A stretch of DNA of 48,608 bases, from the NCBI RefSeq assembly GCF_007828215.1, contig NZ_VIUE01000037.1, positions 1 to 48,608 on the forward strand. The letters are read 5' to 3'. This document shows positions 26,539-34,795 of this stretch, in pieces. Numbering within the stretch: position 1 is the first letter of the stretch; every line of letters starts with the position of its first letter. The notes beneath the pieces are model-generated. The model saw nothing but the letters and a program-made list of their open reading frames with translations, was not told the DNA's origin and did no database searches. Position numbers and translations under genes: made by a program. This stretch comes from Pseudomonas sp. SJZ074 (lineage in GTDB: Bacteria; Pseudomonadota; Gammaproteobacteria; Pseudomonadales; Pseudomonadaceae).

Positions 26539-26979
26539 TCAACCTTTCAACCGCTGACTGAAATGTTCCAGGGCCAGGCGATAGCCATGGCTGCCAAAGC
26601 CGCACATCACACCGATGGCGACGGATGAAACGAAGGAGTGGTGACGGAACGTTTCCCGGGCGTGGACGTTGGACAGGTGGACTTCGATCACCGGTACTTC
26701 GCTGGCGACCAGCGCATCGCGGATCGCCACCGACGTGTGGGTCCAGGCCGCTGGGTTGATGACGATACCGGCGCACCGGCCACGGGCGCCGTGAATCCAG
26801 TCCAGCAGCTCGCTTTCCTGGTTGGTCTGGCGAAATTCCACCGCCAGGCCGAATTCTTCAGCGGCACGGCCGCACAGCGCCGAGATATCCGCCAGGGTCT
26901 CATGGCCGTAGGTTGCAGGCTCACGGGTGCCGAGCAGGTTAAGGTTCGGGCCGTTGAGCACCAGAAGGATTGGAGGCAT
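26539..26979 (-). CDS. aroQ: Type II 3-dehydroquinate dehydratase
   Basis: A 146-residue dodecameric-type dehydroquinase that turns 3-dehydroquinate into 3-dehydroshikimate. Family motifs are plain: LVLNGPNLNLLGTREPATYG (with the catalytic Tyr), INPAAWTHTSVAIRDAL (catalytic His region; usual Tyr is Trp here) and VIEVHLSNVHARETFRHHSFVS (substrate-binding). In this cluster it feeds QuiC from quinate, so it is probably the catabolic isozyme (aroQ2 type). ATG 26979 is the family start. First gene of a two-gene operon. Confidence 0.94.
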   Translation of the reverse strand: MPPILLVLNGPNLNLLGTREPATYGHETLADISALCGRAAEEFGLAVEFRQTNQESELLDWIHGARGRCAGIVINPAAWTHTSVAIRDALVASEVPVIEVHLSNVHARETFRHHSFVSSVAIGVMCGFGSHGYRLALEHFSQRLKG

Positions 26980-27039
26980 TGCAGTTTCTCCACTTTTTTA
27001 TTGTTGGCTTCGGTCGGGTTTCAACCGGTGGAGATAAAT

Positions 27040-27054
27040 TGTACTAGATGGTTA
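27040..27054. promoter_or_regulatory. TAACYNNNTRGTACA box at aroQ promoter
   Basis: On the minus strand TAACCATCTAGTACA, 61-75 bases before the aroQ start and overlapping a plausible -10 (TACAAT). Same box as at 22767-22781. Position over the -10 fits repression, as expected for a TetR regulator. Confidence 0.5.
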
Positions 27055-27093
27055 ATTTGGTCAAAGCAAAGCCGATGACGTCGGGCAATAAGT

Positions 27094-27108
27094 GTTCGAT
27101 GATCGAAC
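27094..27108. promoter_or_regulatory. Perfect GTTCGATGATCGAAC palindrome upstream of aroQ
   Basis: A 7-1-7 perfect palindrome of the same type as 22745-22759, 115 bases upstream of the aroQ start. Fits an IclR-family (PcaR/PobR-like) operator. Confidence 0.6.
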
Positions 27109-27139
27109 AATGGGCTTGCCGAGGTTAAAGGGGGAGCAT

Positions 27140-27264
27140 TGTGGCGAGGGGATTTATCCCCGCTCGAGCGCAGCGCTCGCAAGCTTTTGCAGGATTGAAG
27201 AGCTTGGGGCTGCTTCGCAGCCCAGCGGGGCGGTGCGACGTTTCGCTAAATCCCCTCGCCACAG
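27140..27264. repeat. Long inverted repeat unit (TGTGGCGAGGGGA type)
   Basis: TGTGGCGAGGGGATTTATCC at the left and the inverse AAATCCCCTCGCCACA at the right enclose smaller palindromes (GAGCGCAGCGCTC, and GGGCTGC with GCAGCCC). Same repeat family as 21214-21243, 43301-43345 and 47705-47748. Confidence 0.75.
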
Positions 27265-27291
27265 GGAATCCTCCACCTCAAAAGGAAGGGC

Positions 27292-28371
27292 TTACCGCCG
27301 GGTCAGCAACACCCCGGATTCCATGTGGTGGGTCCATGGAAACTGGTCAAATAACGCGCAGCGCGTAATGCGGTGGGTGTCGTGCAGTTGTGCGATGTTC
27401 GCGGCGAGGGTTTCCGGGTTGCAGGAGATGTACAGGATGTTGTCGAAACGTCGGGTCAGCTCGCACGTGTCCGGGTCCATGCCGGCACGGGGCGGGTCGA
27501 CGAAGACGCTGCCGAATGCGTAGCTTTTCAGGTCGATGCCCTGCAGGCGGCGGAACGGTCGGACTTCGTTCAAGGCTTCGGTCAGTTCTTCGGCCGACAG
27601 GCGCACCAGCGTCACGTTATCCACCGCGTTTTCACTGAGGTTGCTCAGCGCCGCGTTCACCGAAGTCTTGCTGATTTCAGTGGCCAGCACGTTGCGCACC
27701 CGGGTCGCCAGGGGCAGAGTGAAGTTGCCGTTGCCACAGTACAACTCCAGCAGGTCGTCGTTGCGATCGCCCAGGGCTTCATAGGCCCAGTTGAGCATTT
27801 TCTGGTTCACGGTGCCGTTGGGCTGAGTGAAGGCGCCTTCGGGCTGGCGATAGCTGAAGGTGCGACCGCCCACGTCCAGTTTTTCTACCACGTAGTCATG
27901 GCCGATCACTTCCCGCTTGCCCTTGGAGCGACCAATGATGCTGACGCCCAGGTCGCTCGCCAGCTTGGAGGCCGCTGCGTGCCAGTGCTCATCCAGGGGA
28001 CGGTGATAACACAGGGTGATCATCGCATCGCCCGCCAGGGTGGTCAGGAATTCCACCTGGAACAGCTTGTGGCTCAGGGGCGTGCTGGCCTGCCAGGCTG
28101 CCTTGAGTTGCGGCATCAGCTGGTTGATGCGCAGGCTGGCGATCGGGAACTCTTCGATGAGGATCGGCGTGCGCTTGTCCTCCTGGGAGAACATCGCGTA
28201 ATGCCGTTCGCCGGCTTCGCGCCAGAGGCGGAACTCGGCGCGCAAACGGAAGTTCTGCAGCGGCGAGTCAAACACGGCCGGCTCCGGTGCATTGAACGGG
28301 GCCAGCAGGTCGCGCAGGCGGGCGACCTTGTCTTGGAGCTGAGCGGTGTAGGCCTGGGTATCAAAAGTCAT
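27292..28371 (-). CDS. trmA: tRNA (uracil-5-)-methyltransferase TrmA
   Basis: A 359-residue SAM-dependent enzyme making m5U54 (ribothymidine) in the T-loop of tRNAs. DLLELYCGNGNFTLPLA is the SAM site, FVDPPRAGMD follows, and YISCNPETLAAN carries the catalytic Cys. No TRAM domain or iron-sulfur motif precedes it, which separates TrmA from RlmC/RlmD. ATG 28371 lies in the ATGA overlap with the stop of the permease gene upstream, so both are co-translated. Confidence 0.95.
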   Translation of the reverse strand: MTFDTQAYTAQLQDKVARLRDLLAPFNAPEPAVFDSPLQNFRLRAEFRLWREAGERHYAMFSQEDKRTPILIEEFPIASLRINQLMPQLKAAWQASTPLSHKLFQVEFLTTLAGDAMITLCYHRPLDEHWHAAASKLASDLGVSIIGRSKGKREVIGHDYVVEKLDVGGRTFSYRQPEGAFTQPNGTVNQKMLNWAYEALGDRNDDLLELYCGNGNFTLPLATRVRNVLATEISKTSVNAALSNLSENAVDNVTLVRLSAEELTEALNEVRPFRRLQGIDLKSYAFGSVFVDPPRAGMDPDTCELTRRFDNILYISCNPETLAANIAQLHDTHRITRCALFDQFPWTHHMESGVLLTRR

Positions 28372-29663
28372 GCGTTGAACCAACCCAACTTGATCACGAA
28401 CAGAATCGACAGAATGACCAGCGCCGGGTTCAGCTCACGGCCACGGCCAGACACCAGTTTGATGGCGGTCCAGGCAATGAAACCGAAGGCGATGCCGTTG
28501 GCGATGGAATAGGTGAATGGCATCGCCAGGGCAGTGATCACCACCGGGGCGGCGACGGTGATGTCGTCCCAGTCGATTTCCGCCAGGCCCGATGTCATCA
28601 GCACGGCCACGAACAACAAGGCCGGGGCGGTGGCAAAGGCTGGCACGCTGGCGGCCAGTGGCGAGAAGAACAGCGCCAGCAGGAACAGGATCGCCACGAC
28701 GATGGCGGTCAGGCCGGTGCGGCCGCCGGCGCTGACGCCGGCCGCCGATTCGATGTAGCTGGTGGTGGTGGAGGTGCCCAGCAGCGAACCGGCCATGGCG
28801 GCGGTGCTGTCGGCGATCAGCGCACGGCCCATCTTCGGCATGTGGCCGTCCTTGCCCATCAGCCCGGCACGCTTGGCGACGCCGATCAGGGTGCCGGAGT
28901 TGTCGAACAGGTCGACGAAGAGGAAGGCGAAGATCACGCTGACCAGACCGATGTCCAGGGCGCCCTTGATGTCCAGTTGCAGGAAGGTCGGGGCCAGGGA
29001 TGGCGGCATCGACATCACGCCGCCGAACGGGGTGAAGCCCATCAGGATCGCGACGATGGTGACCGCGAGAATGCCGATCAGTACGGCCCCGCGCACTTTC
29101 AGTGCTTCGAGGGCGACGATCAGGATGAAGCCGAGCGTGGCGAGAATCGGCGCCGGTTGCTTCAAGTCGCCAAGGCCGACCATGGTGGCCGGGTTCTTCA
29201 CCACGATGCCGGCATTGCCCAGGGCGATCAGCGCCAGGAACAGGCCGATGCCGGCGGCAATGGCCGAGCGCAGGGGCAAGGGGATGCTGTTGATGATCCA
29301 TTCGCGGATGCGAAAGATCGACAGCAGGAAGAACAACACGGCGGAGACGAACACCGCACCCAGCGCCACTTGCCAGGTATGGCCCATGTGCAGGACCACG
29401 GTGTAGGTGAAGAAGGCGTTCAGACCCATGCCCGGAGCGAGGGCGATCGGGTAGTTGGCGATCAGGCCCATGACCGTGGAACCGATGGCCGCCGCCAGGC
29501 AGGTGGCGACGAACACCGCGCCCTTGTCCATGCCGGTTTCGCCGAGGATGCTCGGGTTGACGAACAGAATATAGGCCATGGCCAGGAATGTCGTGACGCC
29601 CGCCAGGATCTCGGTCCGCACGTTGGTGTTGTGTGCCTTGAGTTGAAACAGCCTTTCCAGCAT
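28368..29663 (-). CDS. NCS2-family purine permease (AdeP/GhxP-like)
   Basis: A 431-residue inner-membrane permease with 12-14 helices. The N-terminus MLERLFQLKAHNTNVRTEILAGVTTFLAMAYILFVNPSIL and TSTTTSYIESAAGVSAGGRTGLTAIV are signatures of the adenine/guanine/hypoxanthine subgroup of NCS2, which are proton symporters. The FVDLFDNSGTLIGVAKRAG segment also fits. Which purine cannot be told. ATG 29663 is supported by length and N-terminal family match. Confidence 0.92.
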   Translation of the reverse strand: MLERLFQLKAHNTNVRTEILAGVTTFLAMAYILFVNPSILGETGMDKGAVFVATCLAAAIGSTVMGLIANYPIALAPGMGLNAFFTYTVVLHMGHTWQVALGAVFVSAVLFFLLSIFRIREWIINSIPLPLRSAIAAGIGLFLALIALGNAGIVVKNPATMVGLGDLKQPAPILATLGFILIVALEALKVRGAVLIGILAVTIVAILMGFTPFGGVMSMPPSLAPTFLQLDIKGALDIGLVSVIFAFLFVDLFDNSGTLIGVAKRAGLMGKDGHMPKMGRALIADSTAAMAGSLLGTSTTTSYIESAAGVSAGGRTGLTAIVVAILFLLALFFSPLAASVPAFATAPALLFVAVLMTSGLAEIDWDDITVAAPVVITALAMPFTYSIANGIAFGFIAWTAIKLVSGRGRELNPALVILSILFVIKLGWFNA

Positions 29664-29877
29664 GTCTGCTCCCCGTGGCGCGCCGGGCGCCGTGAATGTA
29701 TCGACCTCAACAGCAAAGCACAGACGGCCGATGGCGTCGGTGAGTTTTCTGCGGATCGGAAAAAGCCGCGCATCATACCAGCAGCGTGGCGATGTGACTG
29801 CGATCGTCGTCGACGTTTTACCGAAGCAAAAAGAGGGCCATACTGCGCGCGTTTCCCGAAGGTTCGATAGGTGTCCA

Positions 29878-30321
29878 ATGAGAAGAAATCTGCTGGCAGT
29901 GGCATGCGCAGTGAGCCTGTGGTTGCCCGGTCAGGTCGTCAACGCCGCATCGGCTCCGCCCTTGAGCCAGGTCAAGGTGCTCAAGGTCGAGTCGCCGGCC
30001 TGTGGCTTCGAAGACATCGCCGAAGGGCAGGCCCAGACCCGCTGTGATCACGGTGGATCGAATATCAAGGTCTATGTGCTGGAGGTTGGCTACGGCCACC
30101 AGCCCCATGTCACGCTGGACGGTTTCGAAGTCGACGGCACCCGTTCGCCGGTGTGTGCGTTCAGCAATGGCAATCTCACCGATTGTTCCACCCGGACCCA
30201 AGTGGTCGGCTATCTGTATGTCTTCGATCTGAAGGGCAAACAGGAAGGCTCCTTCAGCTTCAGCAATACCTCGATCAACGCCCCGGGCAATCGCATGTCG
30301 ACCCAGCTGTACATCAAATAG
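29878..30321 (+). CDS. Secreted DUF4879-like protein
   Basis: A 147-residue protein with a signal peptide (residues 1 to about 24, RRNLLAVACAVSLWLPGQVVNAAS). The mature part contains EDIAEGQAQTRCDHGGSNIKVYVLEVGYG and ends NTSINAPGNRMSTQLYIK, a pattern I associate with DUF4879, seen also in Bacillus YolA. The function is unknown. Four Cys residues in the mature protein could form disulfides. ATG 29878 gives a proper signal peptide; the open frame upstream to 29662 does not. Confidence 0.72.
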   Translation: MRRNLLAVACAVSLWLPGQVVNAASAPPLSQVKVLKVESPACGFEDIAEGQAQTRCDHGGSNIKVYVLEVGYGHQPHVTLDGFEVDGTRSPVCAFSNGNLTDCSTRTQVVGYLYVFDLKGKQEGSFSFSNTSINAPGNRMSTQLYIK

Positions 30322-30393
30322 CCCACACGATGCTTGGCACGCAATCCGGCAAACCTGACTAGGCTTCCAGTAATCACTCAACGGAGAGTCGCC

Positions 30394-30960
30394 ATGATTC
30401 CTGGAACCAAGATCCCCAGGGCCCTGATCGCCGTCGCCGAAGGGGTCGACGATTTGCAGGCCGTCACCCTGATCGATGTGCTGCGCCGGGCCCAGGTCGA
30501 AGTCGTCGTGGCGAGTATCGAAGGGCGACGGATGCTGACCTGTGCCCGCGGTACACGCCTGACGGCCGATGGCATGTTGGTGGACATGCTGGTGCAGGAC
30601 TTTGACCTGATCGTCCTGCCGGGCGGCATCGTCGGTGCCCAGCACCTGGCGGCCCATCAGCCCCTGCAACAGTTGGTCAAGGACCAGGCCGCCGCCGGAC
30701 GTTTCTTCGCCGCCATCGCCGAAGCGCCGGCGTTGGCGCTGCAGGCGTTTGGCGTGCTGCGCCAGCGGCGTATGACCTGCCTGCCCGCCGTCAGCCAGCA
30801 ACTGTCCGGTTGCAGTTTCGTCGATCAACCCGTGGTGGTGGATGGCAACTGCATCACCGCCCAGGGCTCGGCGGCCGCCCTGGCGTTTGCCTTGACGCTG
30901 GTGGAACAGCTCAGTGGCAAAGGTGTGCGCGCCGTGGTGGCGGCGGAGTTGCTGGCCTGA
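30394..30960 (+). CDS. DJ-1/PfpI-family protein lacking both catalytic residues
   Basis: A 188-residue DJ-1/YajL-like protein. It keeps the fold markers (VTLIDVLRRAQVEVVVAS, DLIVLPGGIVGAQHLA, and ITAQGSAAALAFALTLVEQL), but the nucleophile-elbow segment AAICAxP of the family reads AAIAEAP here, so the reactive Cys (Cys106 of DJ-1) is Ala109, and the partner Glu18 aligns with Gln22. It is therefore unlikely to act as a deglycase or redox sensor in the known way. ATG 30394 has CGGAGAG upstream. It lies 126 bases ahead of the paoABC-like genes on the same strand and may be co-regulated with them. Confidence 0.85.
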   Translation: MIPGTKIPRALIAVAEGVDDLQAVTLIDVLRRAQVEVVVASIEGRRMLTCARGTRLTADGMLVDMLVQDFDLIVLPGGIVGAQHLAAHQPLQQLVKDQAAAGRFFAAIAEAPALALQAFGVLRQRRMTCLPAVSQQLSGCSFVDQPVVVDGNCITAQGSAAALAFALTLVEQLSGKGVRAVVAAELLA

Positions 30961-31086
30961 CTGACATCGGGCACTGTCTTTCAGACCTGCGCAATTACCT
31001 TGAACACTCACCTCACCCCGAAGTCGTACCCCTTATGACGGCGGTTTTTCAAAACGCCGCGTGTACGACCAACCGTGAGGTGTTCC

Positions 31087-31611
31087 ATGAGCGCGACCCT
31101 GTCCGAAGCGACGCCGGCGTCCTTTGTCCGCCATCCGATCCGTCTGACACTCAATGGGCAAGTGCATGAGTTGCAGGTGTTGCCCTGGACCACATTGCTG
31201 GACCTGTTGCGCGAGCAGTTGGATCTGGTGGGCAGCAAGAAAGGCTGTGACCATGGCCAATGCGGTGCGTGTACCGTGCTGCGCGATGGCAAGCGTATCA
31301 ACGCGTGCCTGACCCTGGCCGTGATGTGCGACGGCGTTGAGCTGACCACCATTGAAGGCTTGGCCGATGGCGATCGATTGCACCCTTTGCAGCAGGCTTT
31401 CATCAAGCACGACGCCTTCCAGTGTGGATACTGCACGCCTGGGCAGATCTGTTCGGCGGTGGGGCTGGTCAACGAGGGGAGGGCGCAGACGAGCGCCCAC
31501 ATCAGCGAGCTGATGAGTGGCAATCTTTGCCGATGCGGCGCCTACAACAATATCCGTGACGCCATCGAAGAGGCGCTCCCGCAGTGCCAGCAACAAGGGG
31601 ATAACCAATGA
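31087..31611 (+). CDS. paoA: Aldehyde oxidase/xanthine dehydrogenase-family 2Fe-2S subunit (PaoA-like)
   Basis: A 174-residue subunit carrying two [2Fe-2S] clusters. The plant-ferredoxin-type N-terminal cluster is in GCDHGQCGACTVLRDG followed by INAC; the second is in FQCGYCTPGQIC and GNLCRCGAYNNI. It passes electrons from the molybdenum site to FAD. E. coli PaoA has a Tat signal, but no twin-arginine leader is seen here, so the complex may stay in the cytoplasm. ATG 31087 follows GTGAGGTG. Its stop overlaps the next start (ATGA). Confidence 0.87.
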   Translation: MSATLSEATPASFVRHPIRLTLNGQVHELQVLPWTTLLDLLREQLDLVGSKKGCDHGQCGACTVLRDGKRINACLTLAVMCDGVELTTIEGLADGDRLHPLQQAFIKHDAFQCGYCTPGQICSAVGLVNEGRAQTSAHISELMSGNLCRCGAYNNIRDAIEEALPQCQQQGDNQ

Positions 31612-32597
31612 ACCCCTTCCACTACAGCAAGCCCGACACCGTGCAGGCGGCCATTGATTTGTCGAGTCCCACTTCGCGCTTCATCGCCGGGGGCACCAAC
31701 CTGCTGGACCTGATGAAAGAAAACCTCACCCGCCCCGGACACCTGATTGACATTACCGGCCTGCCCCTGGCGGACCTCAGTGAAACCCCTTCCGGCGGCG
31801 TGATGATAGGTGCCTTGGTGAGCAATGCCGACCTGGCCTGGCATCCGTGGATCGAGCGTCGTTATCCGCTGTTGTCCCAGGCGATCCTGGCGGGCGCCTC
31901 GCCGCAGCTGCGCAACATGGCCAGTACCGGCGGCAACCTGCTGCAACGGACCCGCTGTTATTACTTCTATGACGCCAACGTGCCCTGCAACAAGCGCAGG
32001 CCCGGCAGTGGCTGTCCGGCGCGGGATGGACTGAACCGGATCCATGCGATTTTCGGCGCGAGCGATCATTGCGTTGCGACTCACCCTTCCGACATGTGTG
32101 TCGCACTGGCCGCCCTCGAGGCGGTGGTCCATGTCCTTGGCCGGGGCGGGGCGCGGACCATCGAGTTCGCCGACTTCCACCGCCTGCCCGGCGATGCACC
32201 GGAGCGGGACAATCAATTGGCCGATGATGAGCTGATCACCGCCATCGAATTGCCTGCCGCCGGTTTTGCCGAACACAGCCATTACCTGAAGATTCGGGAC
32301 CGGGCTTCCTACGCGTTTGCGCTGGTTTCCGTGGCGGCGGCGCTGGAGCTGGATGGGCCGGTCATCCGCCAGGCGCGCCTGGCCCTGGGGGGCGTGGCCC
32401 ACAAACCCTGGCGCGACCGGGCCGTGGAGAGTTGGCTGGTGGGCCAGACCGTCAGCCGCGAAACCTTCACGACCGCCGCCGATGCCCTGCTGCAAAACGC
32501 CGAGCCGTTGGCACACAACGGCTTCAAGGTCAGGCTGGCGCGCCGGGCGATCGTTCGCGCCTTGAGCGATGCCGCACTGGGAGGAGAAGCCAGATGA
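31608..32597 (+). CDS. paoB: FAD-binding subunit of molybdenum aldehyde oxidase (PaoB-like)
   Basis: A 329-residue FAD-binding protein of the xanthine dehydrogenase middle-subunit family. FIAGGTNLLDLMKEN binds the FAD pyrophosphate, and NMASTGGNLLQRTRCYYFYD with NVPCNKRRPGSGCPAR, then a later Cys (SDHC), gives the extra cysteine set that binds a [4Fe-4S] cluster in PaoB. It starts at ATG 31608 overlapping the 2Fe-2S gene, and its TGA overlaps the start of the large subunit, so all three are coupled. Confidence 0.88.
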   Translation: MNPFHYSKPDTVQAAIDLSSPTSRFIAGGTNLLDLMKENLTRPGHLIDITGLPLADLSETPSGGVMIGALVSNADLAWHPWIERRYPLLSQAILAGASPQLRNMASTGGNLLQRTRCYYFYDANVPCNKRRPGSGCPARDGLNRIHAIFGASDHCVATHPSDMCVALAALEAVVHVLGRGGARTIEFADFHRLPGDAPERDNQLADDELITAIELPAAGFAEHSHYLKIRDRASYAFALVSVAAALELDGPVIRQARLALGGVAHKPWRDRAVESWLVGQTVSRETFTTAADALLQNAEPLAHNGFKVRLARRAIVRALSDAALGGEAR

Positions 32598-34795
32598 ATG
32601 CACCGAACAAACCCATGGGGCAGCCGCTGGACCGGGTCGATGGCCTGCTCAAGGTGACGGGCCGGGCCCGTTATGCGGGCGAATACCCTGAGGAAGGCTT
32701 GCTGCACGGCAGCGTCGTGTCCGGTACTGTCGCTCGTGGCCGCGTGGTGCGCATCGATGCCTCCCGAGCCCTGGCGCTGCCCGGCGTGGTCGCGGTGATC
32801 GATCACACCAACCGGCCCAGGATCGCCAGCTATGACGAACCCTACCAGGATGCCGACGCGGCGGACGGTTCGCCGTTCCGGCCGTTGTACAACGACCAGG
32901 TGCTCTACAGTGGTCAGCCGCTGGCCTTGGTGGTTGCGGACAATCTCGAACTGGCCCATTACGCCGGTTCACTCATTGAAATCGAATATGAAGCCCAAGA
33001 TCATCAGACCGATCTGACCATTTTGCAAAACGAAGCCCATCCGGCGCCGGCCGAACTGCCCAAGCCCCGTGGGAATTTTCAGGGTGAGTACGCCAGTTCT
33101 GCGATCAGCCTGGATGTCTCCTACAGCACCCCTGTGGAACATCACAACCCGATGGAGCCTCACGCCAGTACGGTGCTGTATCGACCTGATGGCAGCCTGC
33201 ACATCCATGACAAGACCCAGGGCACGCAAAACTGCCAGGCCTACGTGCAAAAAGTGTTCGGGCTCGAGAAAGAACAGGTGCGCGTATTCGCCGCGTTTGT
33301 CGGCGGTGCCTTCGGCTCCGGGCTGAGGCCGCAATACCAACTGCCCCTGGCGGTGATGGCCGCGCTGGCGCTCAAGCGCTCGATACGGGTCAGCCTGACG
33401 CGCCAGCAAATGTTCACCTTCGGTTATCGGCCGCGGACCTTCCAGCGCCTGCAACTGGGCGCCGCGGCCAATGGACGGTTGCTGGCCGTGGCCCACACCG
33501 CCATCGGCCAGACGTCGCGCTTTGAAGATTTCACCGAGCACGTGGTGGAGTGGAGCGGCATGCTCTATCACTGCGACAACGTGGAGTTGACCTACAAACT
33601 GGTGCCGCTGGATGTCTATACGCCGCTGGACATGCGTGCGCCTGGCGCAGCTCTCGGGTTGATCGGCCTGGAGTGTGCCATGGACGAGCTGGCCTGTGCC
33701 TTGGCGATCGATCCGCTCCAGTTGCGGTTGATCAACTATGCCGAGCGTAACGAGAACGAAGGCAAGCCGTATTCCAGCAAGGCGTTGCGCGAATGCTATG
33801 CCGAAGGTGCCCGGCGCTTCGGCTGGGACAAGCGCAACCCGGAGCCGCGCAGCATGCGCACGGGCCGGCAACTGGTGGGCTGGGGCATGGCGGGCGGTGT
33901 CTGGGAAGCCATGCAGCAGAAGGCCAGTGCCCAGGCTTCGCTGGAGGCGGATGGCAAGCTGACCGTCAGCAGTGCCACCACGGACATCGGCACCGGCACC
34001 TACACCGTCATGACTCAGATCGCCGCCGAGGCGTCAGGGGTTGCCCTGGACGATGTCCGGTTCATCCTCGGCGATTCATCGCTGCCTACCGCACCGTTGC
34101 AAGGTGGCTCGTTCACCGTCTCGTCGGTGGGCACGGCGGTGCAACAGGCGTGTGAAGCCCTGAAGGAAAAACTGCTGGCCGTGGCCCGACAGACTTGTCC
34201 GGCCTTCAGCGGTGCGACCCTTGAGCAAGTGACATTTGCCGACGGTCAGTTGCGCTTGGGCGATGCCTGCGTGTCGTTGGCCGAGTTGGCTCGAAACAGT
34301 GGCGAGACACCGTTGCAGGCCCAGGTGACCGCCGAGCCGGACAAGAAACGCCAAGCCTATGCCACGGCCACGCACTCCGCGGTATTCGTCGAAGTGTGGG
34401 TGGACGAGGACTTGGGGACGGTGAAGGTCAATCGGGTGGTCAGTGCCATTGCGGCGGGACGGGTGATCAACCCGAAAACGTCCCGCAGCCAGATCCTGGG
34501 CGGTGTGGTCTGGGGCGTCGGCATGGCGTTGCACGAAGAGACCCTGACCGACCATGGCCTGGGGCGCCACATGAATCACAACCTTGCCGAATACCACGTG
34601 CCGGTGAATGCCGATATCGGTGACATCGATGTGGTTTTCGTCGAAGAGCCGGACGACATCGTGAACGCTCTGGGTTCCAAGGGCGTCGGTGAAATCGGTA
34701 TCGTCGGCGTGGCGGCAGCGGTGGCCAATGCGATTTATCACGCCACCGGCAAGCGGGTCCGGGACTTTCCCATCACCCTGGATAAGCTGCTTTAG
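32594..34795 (+). CDS. paoC: Molybdopterin-binding catalytic subunit of aldehyde oxidase (PaoC-like)
   Basis: A 733-residue molybdenum hydroxylase large subunit. Residues 1-130 are the ald_Xan_dh a/b hammerhead domain (RVDGLLKVTGRARYAGEYPEEGLLHGSVV); the cofactor-binding part includes FVGGAFGSGLRPQYQ, DMRAPGAALGLIGLECAMDELA and the catalytic Glu in SKGVGEIGIVG near the C-terminus. It should oxidise aromatic or aliphatic aldehydes to acids. No PaoD/XdhC-type maturation gene follows. Its last 23 bases overlap the 3' end of the convergent MFS gene. Confidence 0.9.
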   Translation: MNAPNKPMGQPLDRVDGLLKVTGRARYAGEYPEEGLLHGSVVSGTVARGRVVRIDASRALALPGVVAVIDHTNRPRIASYDEPYQDADAADGSPFRPLYNDQVLYSGQPLALVVADNLELAHYAGSLIEIEYEAQDHQTDLTILQNEAHPAPAELPKPRGNFQGEYASSAISLDVSYSTPVEHHNPMEPHASTVLYRPDGSLHIHDKTQGTQNCQAYVQKVFGLEKEQVRVFAAFVGGAFGSGLRPQYQLPLAVMAALALKRSIRVSLTRQQMFTFGYRPRTFQRLQLGAAANGRLLAVAHTAIGQTSRFEDFTEHVVEWSGMLYHCDNVELTYKLVPLDVYTPLDMRAPGAALGLIGLECAMDELACALAIDPLQLRLINYAERNENEGKPYSSKALRECYAEGARRFGWDKRNPEPRSMRTGRQLVGWGMAGGVWEAMQQKASAQASLEADGKLTVSSATTDIGTGTYTVMTQIAAEASGVALDDVRFILGDSSLPTAPLQGGSFTVSSVGTAVQQACEALKEKLLAVARQTCPAFSGATLEQVTFADGQLRLGDACVSLAELARNSGETPLQAQVTAEPDKKRQAYATATHSAVFVEVWVDEDLGTVKVNRVVSAIAAGRVINPKTSRSQILGGVVWGVGMALHEETLTDHGLGRHMNHNLAEYHVPVNADIGDIDVVFVEEPDDIVNALGSKGVGEIGIVGVAAAVANAIYHATGKRVRDFPITLDKLL

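Larger units (their letters stand above)
26980..27291. other. 312-bp intergenic region with aroQ promoter and long hairpin repeat
   Basis: It contains the aroQ promoter with two candidate operators (27040-27054 and 27094-27108) and the repeat at 27140-27264. A likely -10 for aroQ (TACAAT on the minus strand) overlaps the TAACY box. No gene is seen. Confidence 0.6.

Noticed and set aside
21214..27264. CRISPR-like repetition from recurring hairpins
   Set aside because: The repeats are kilobases apart, intergenic and inverted, fitting REP elements; there is no regular spacer array and no cas gene.
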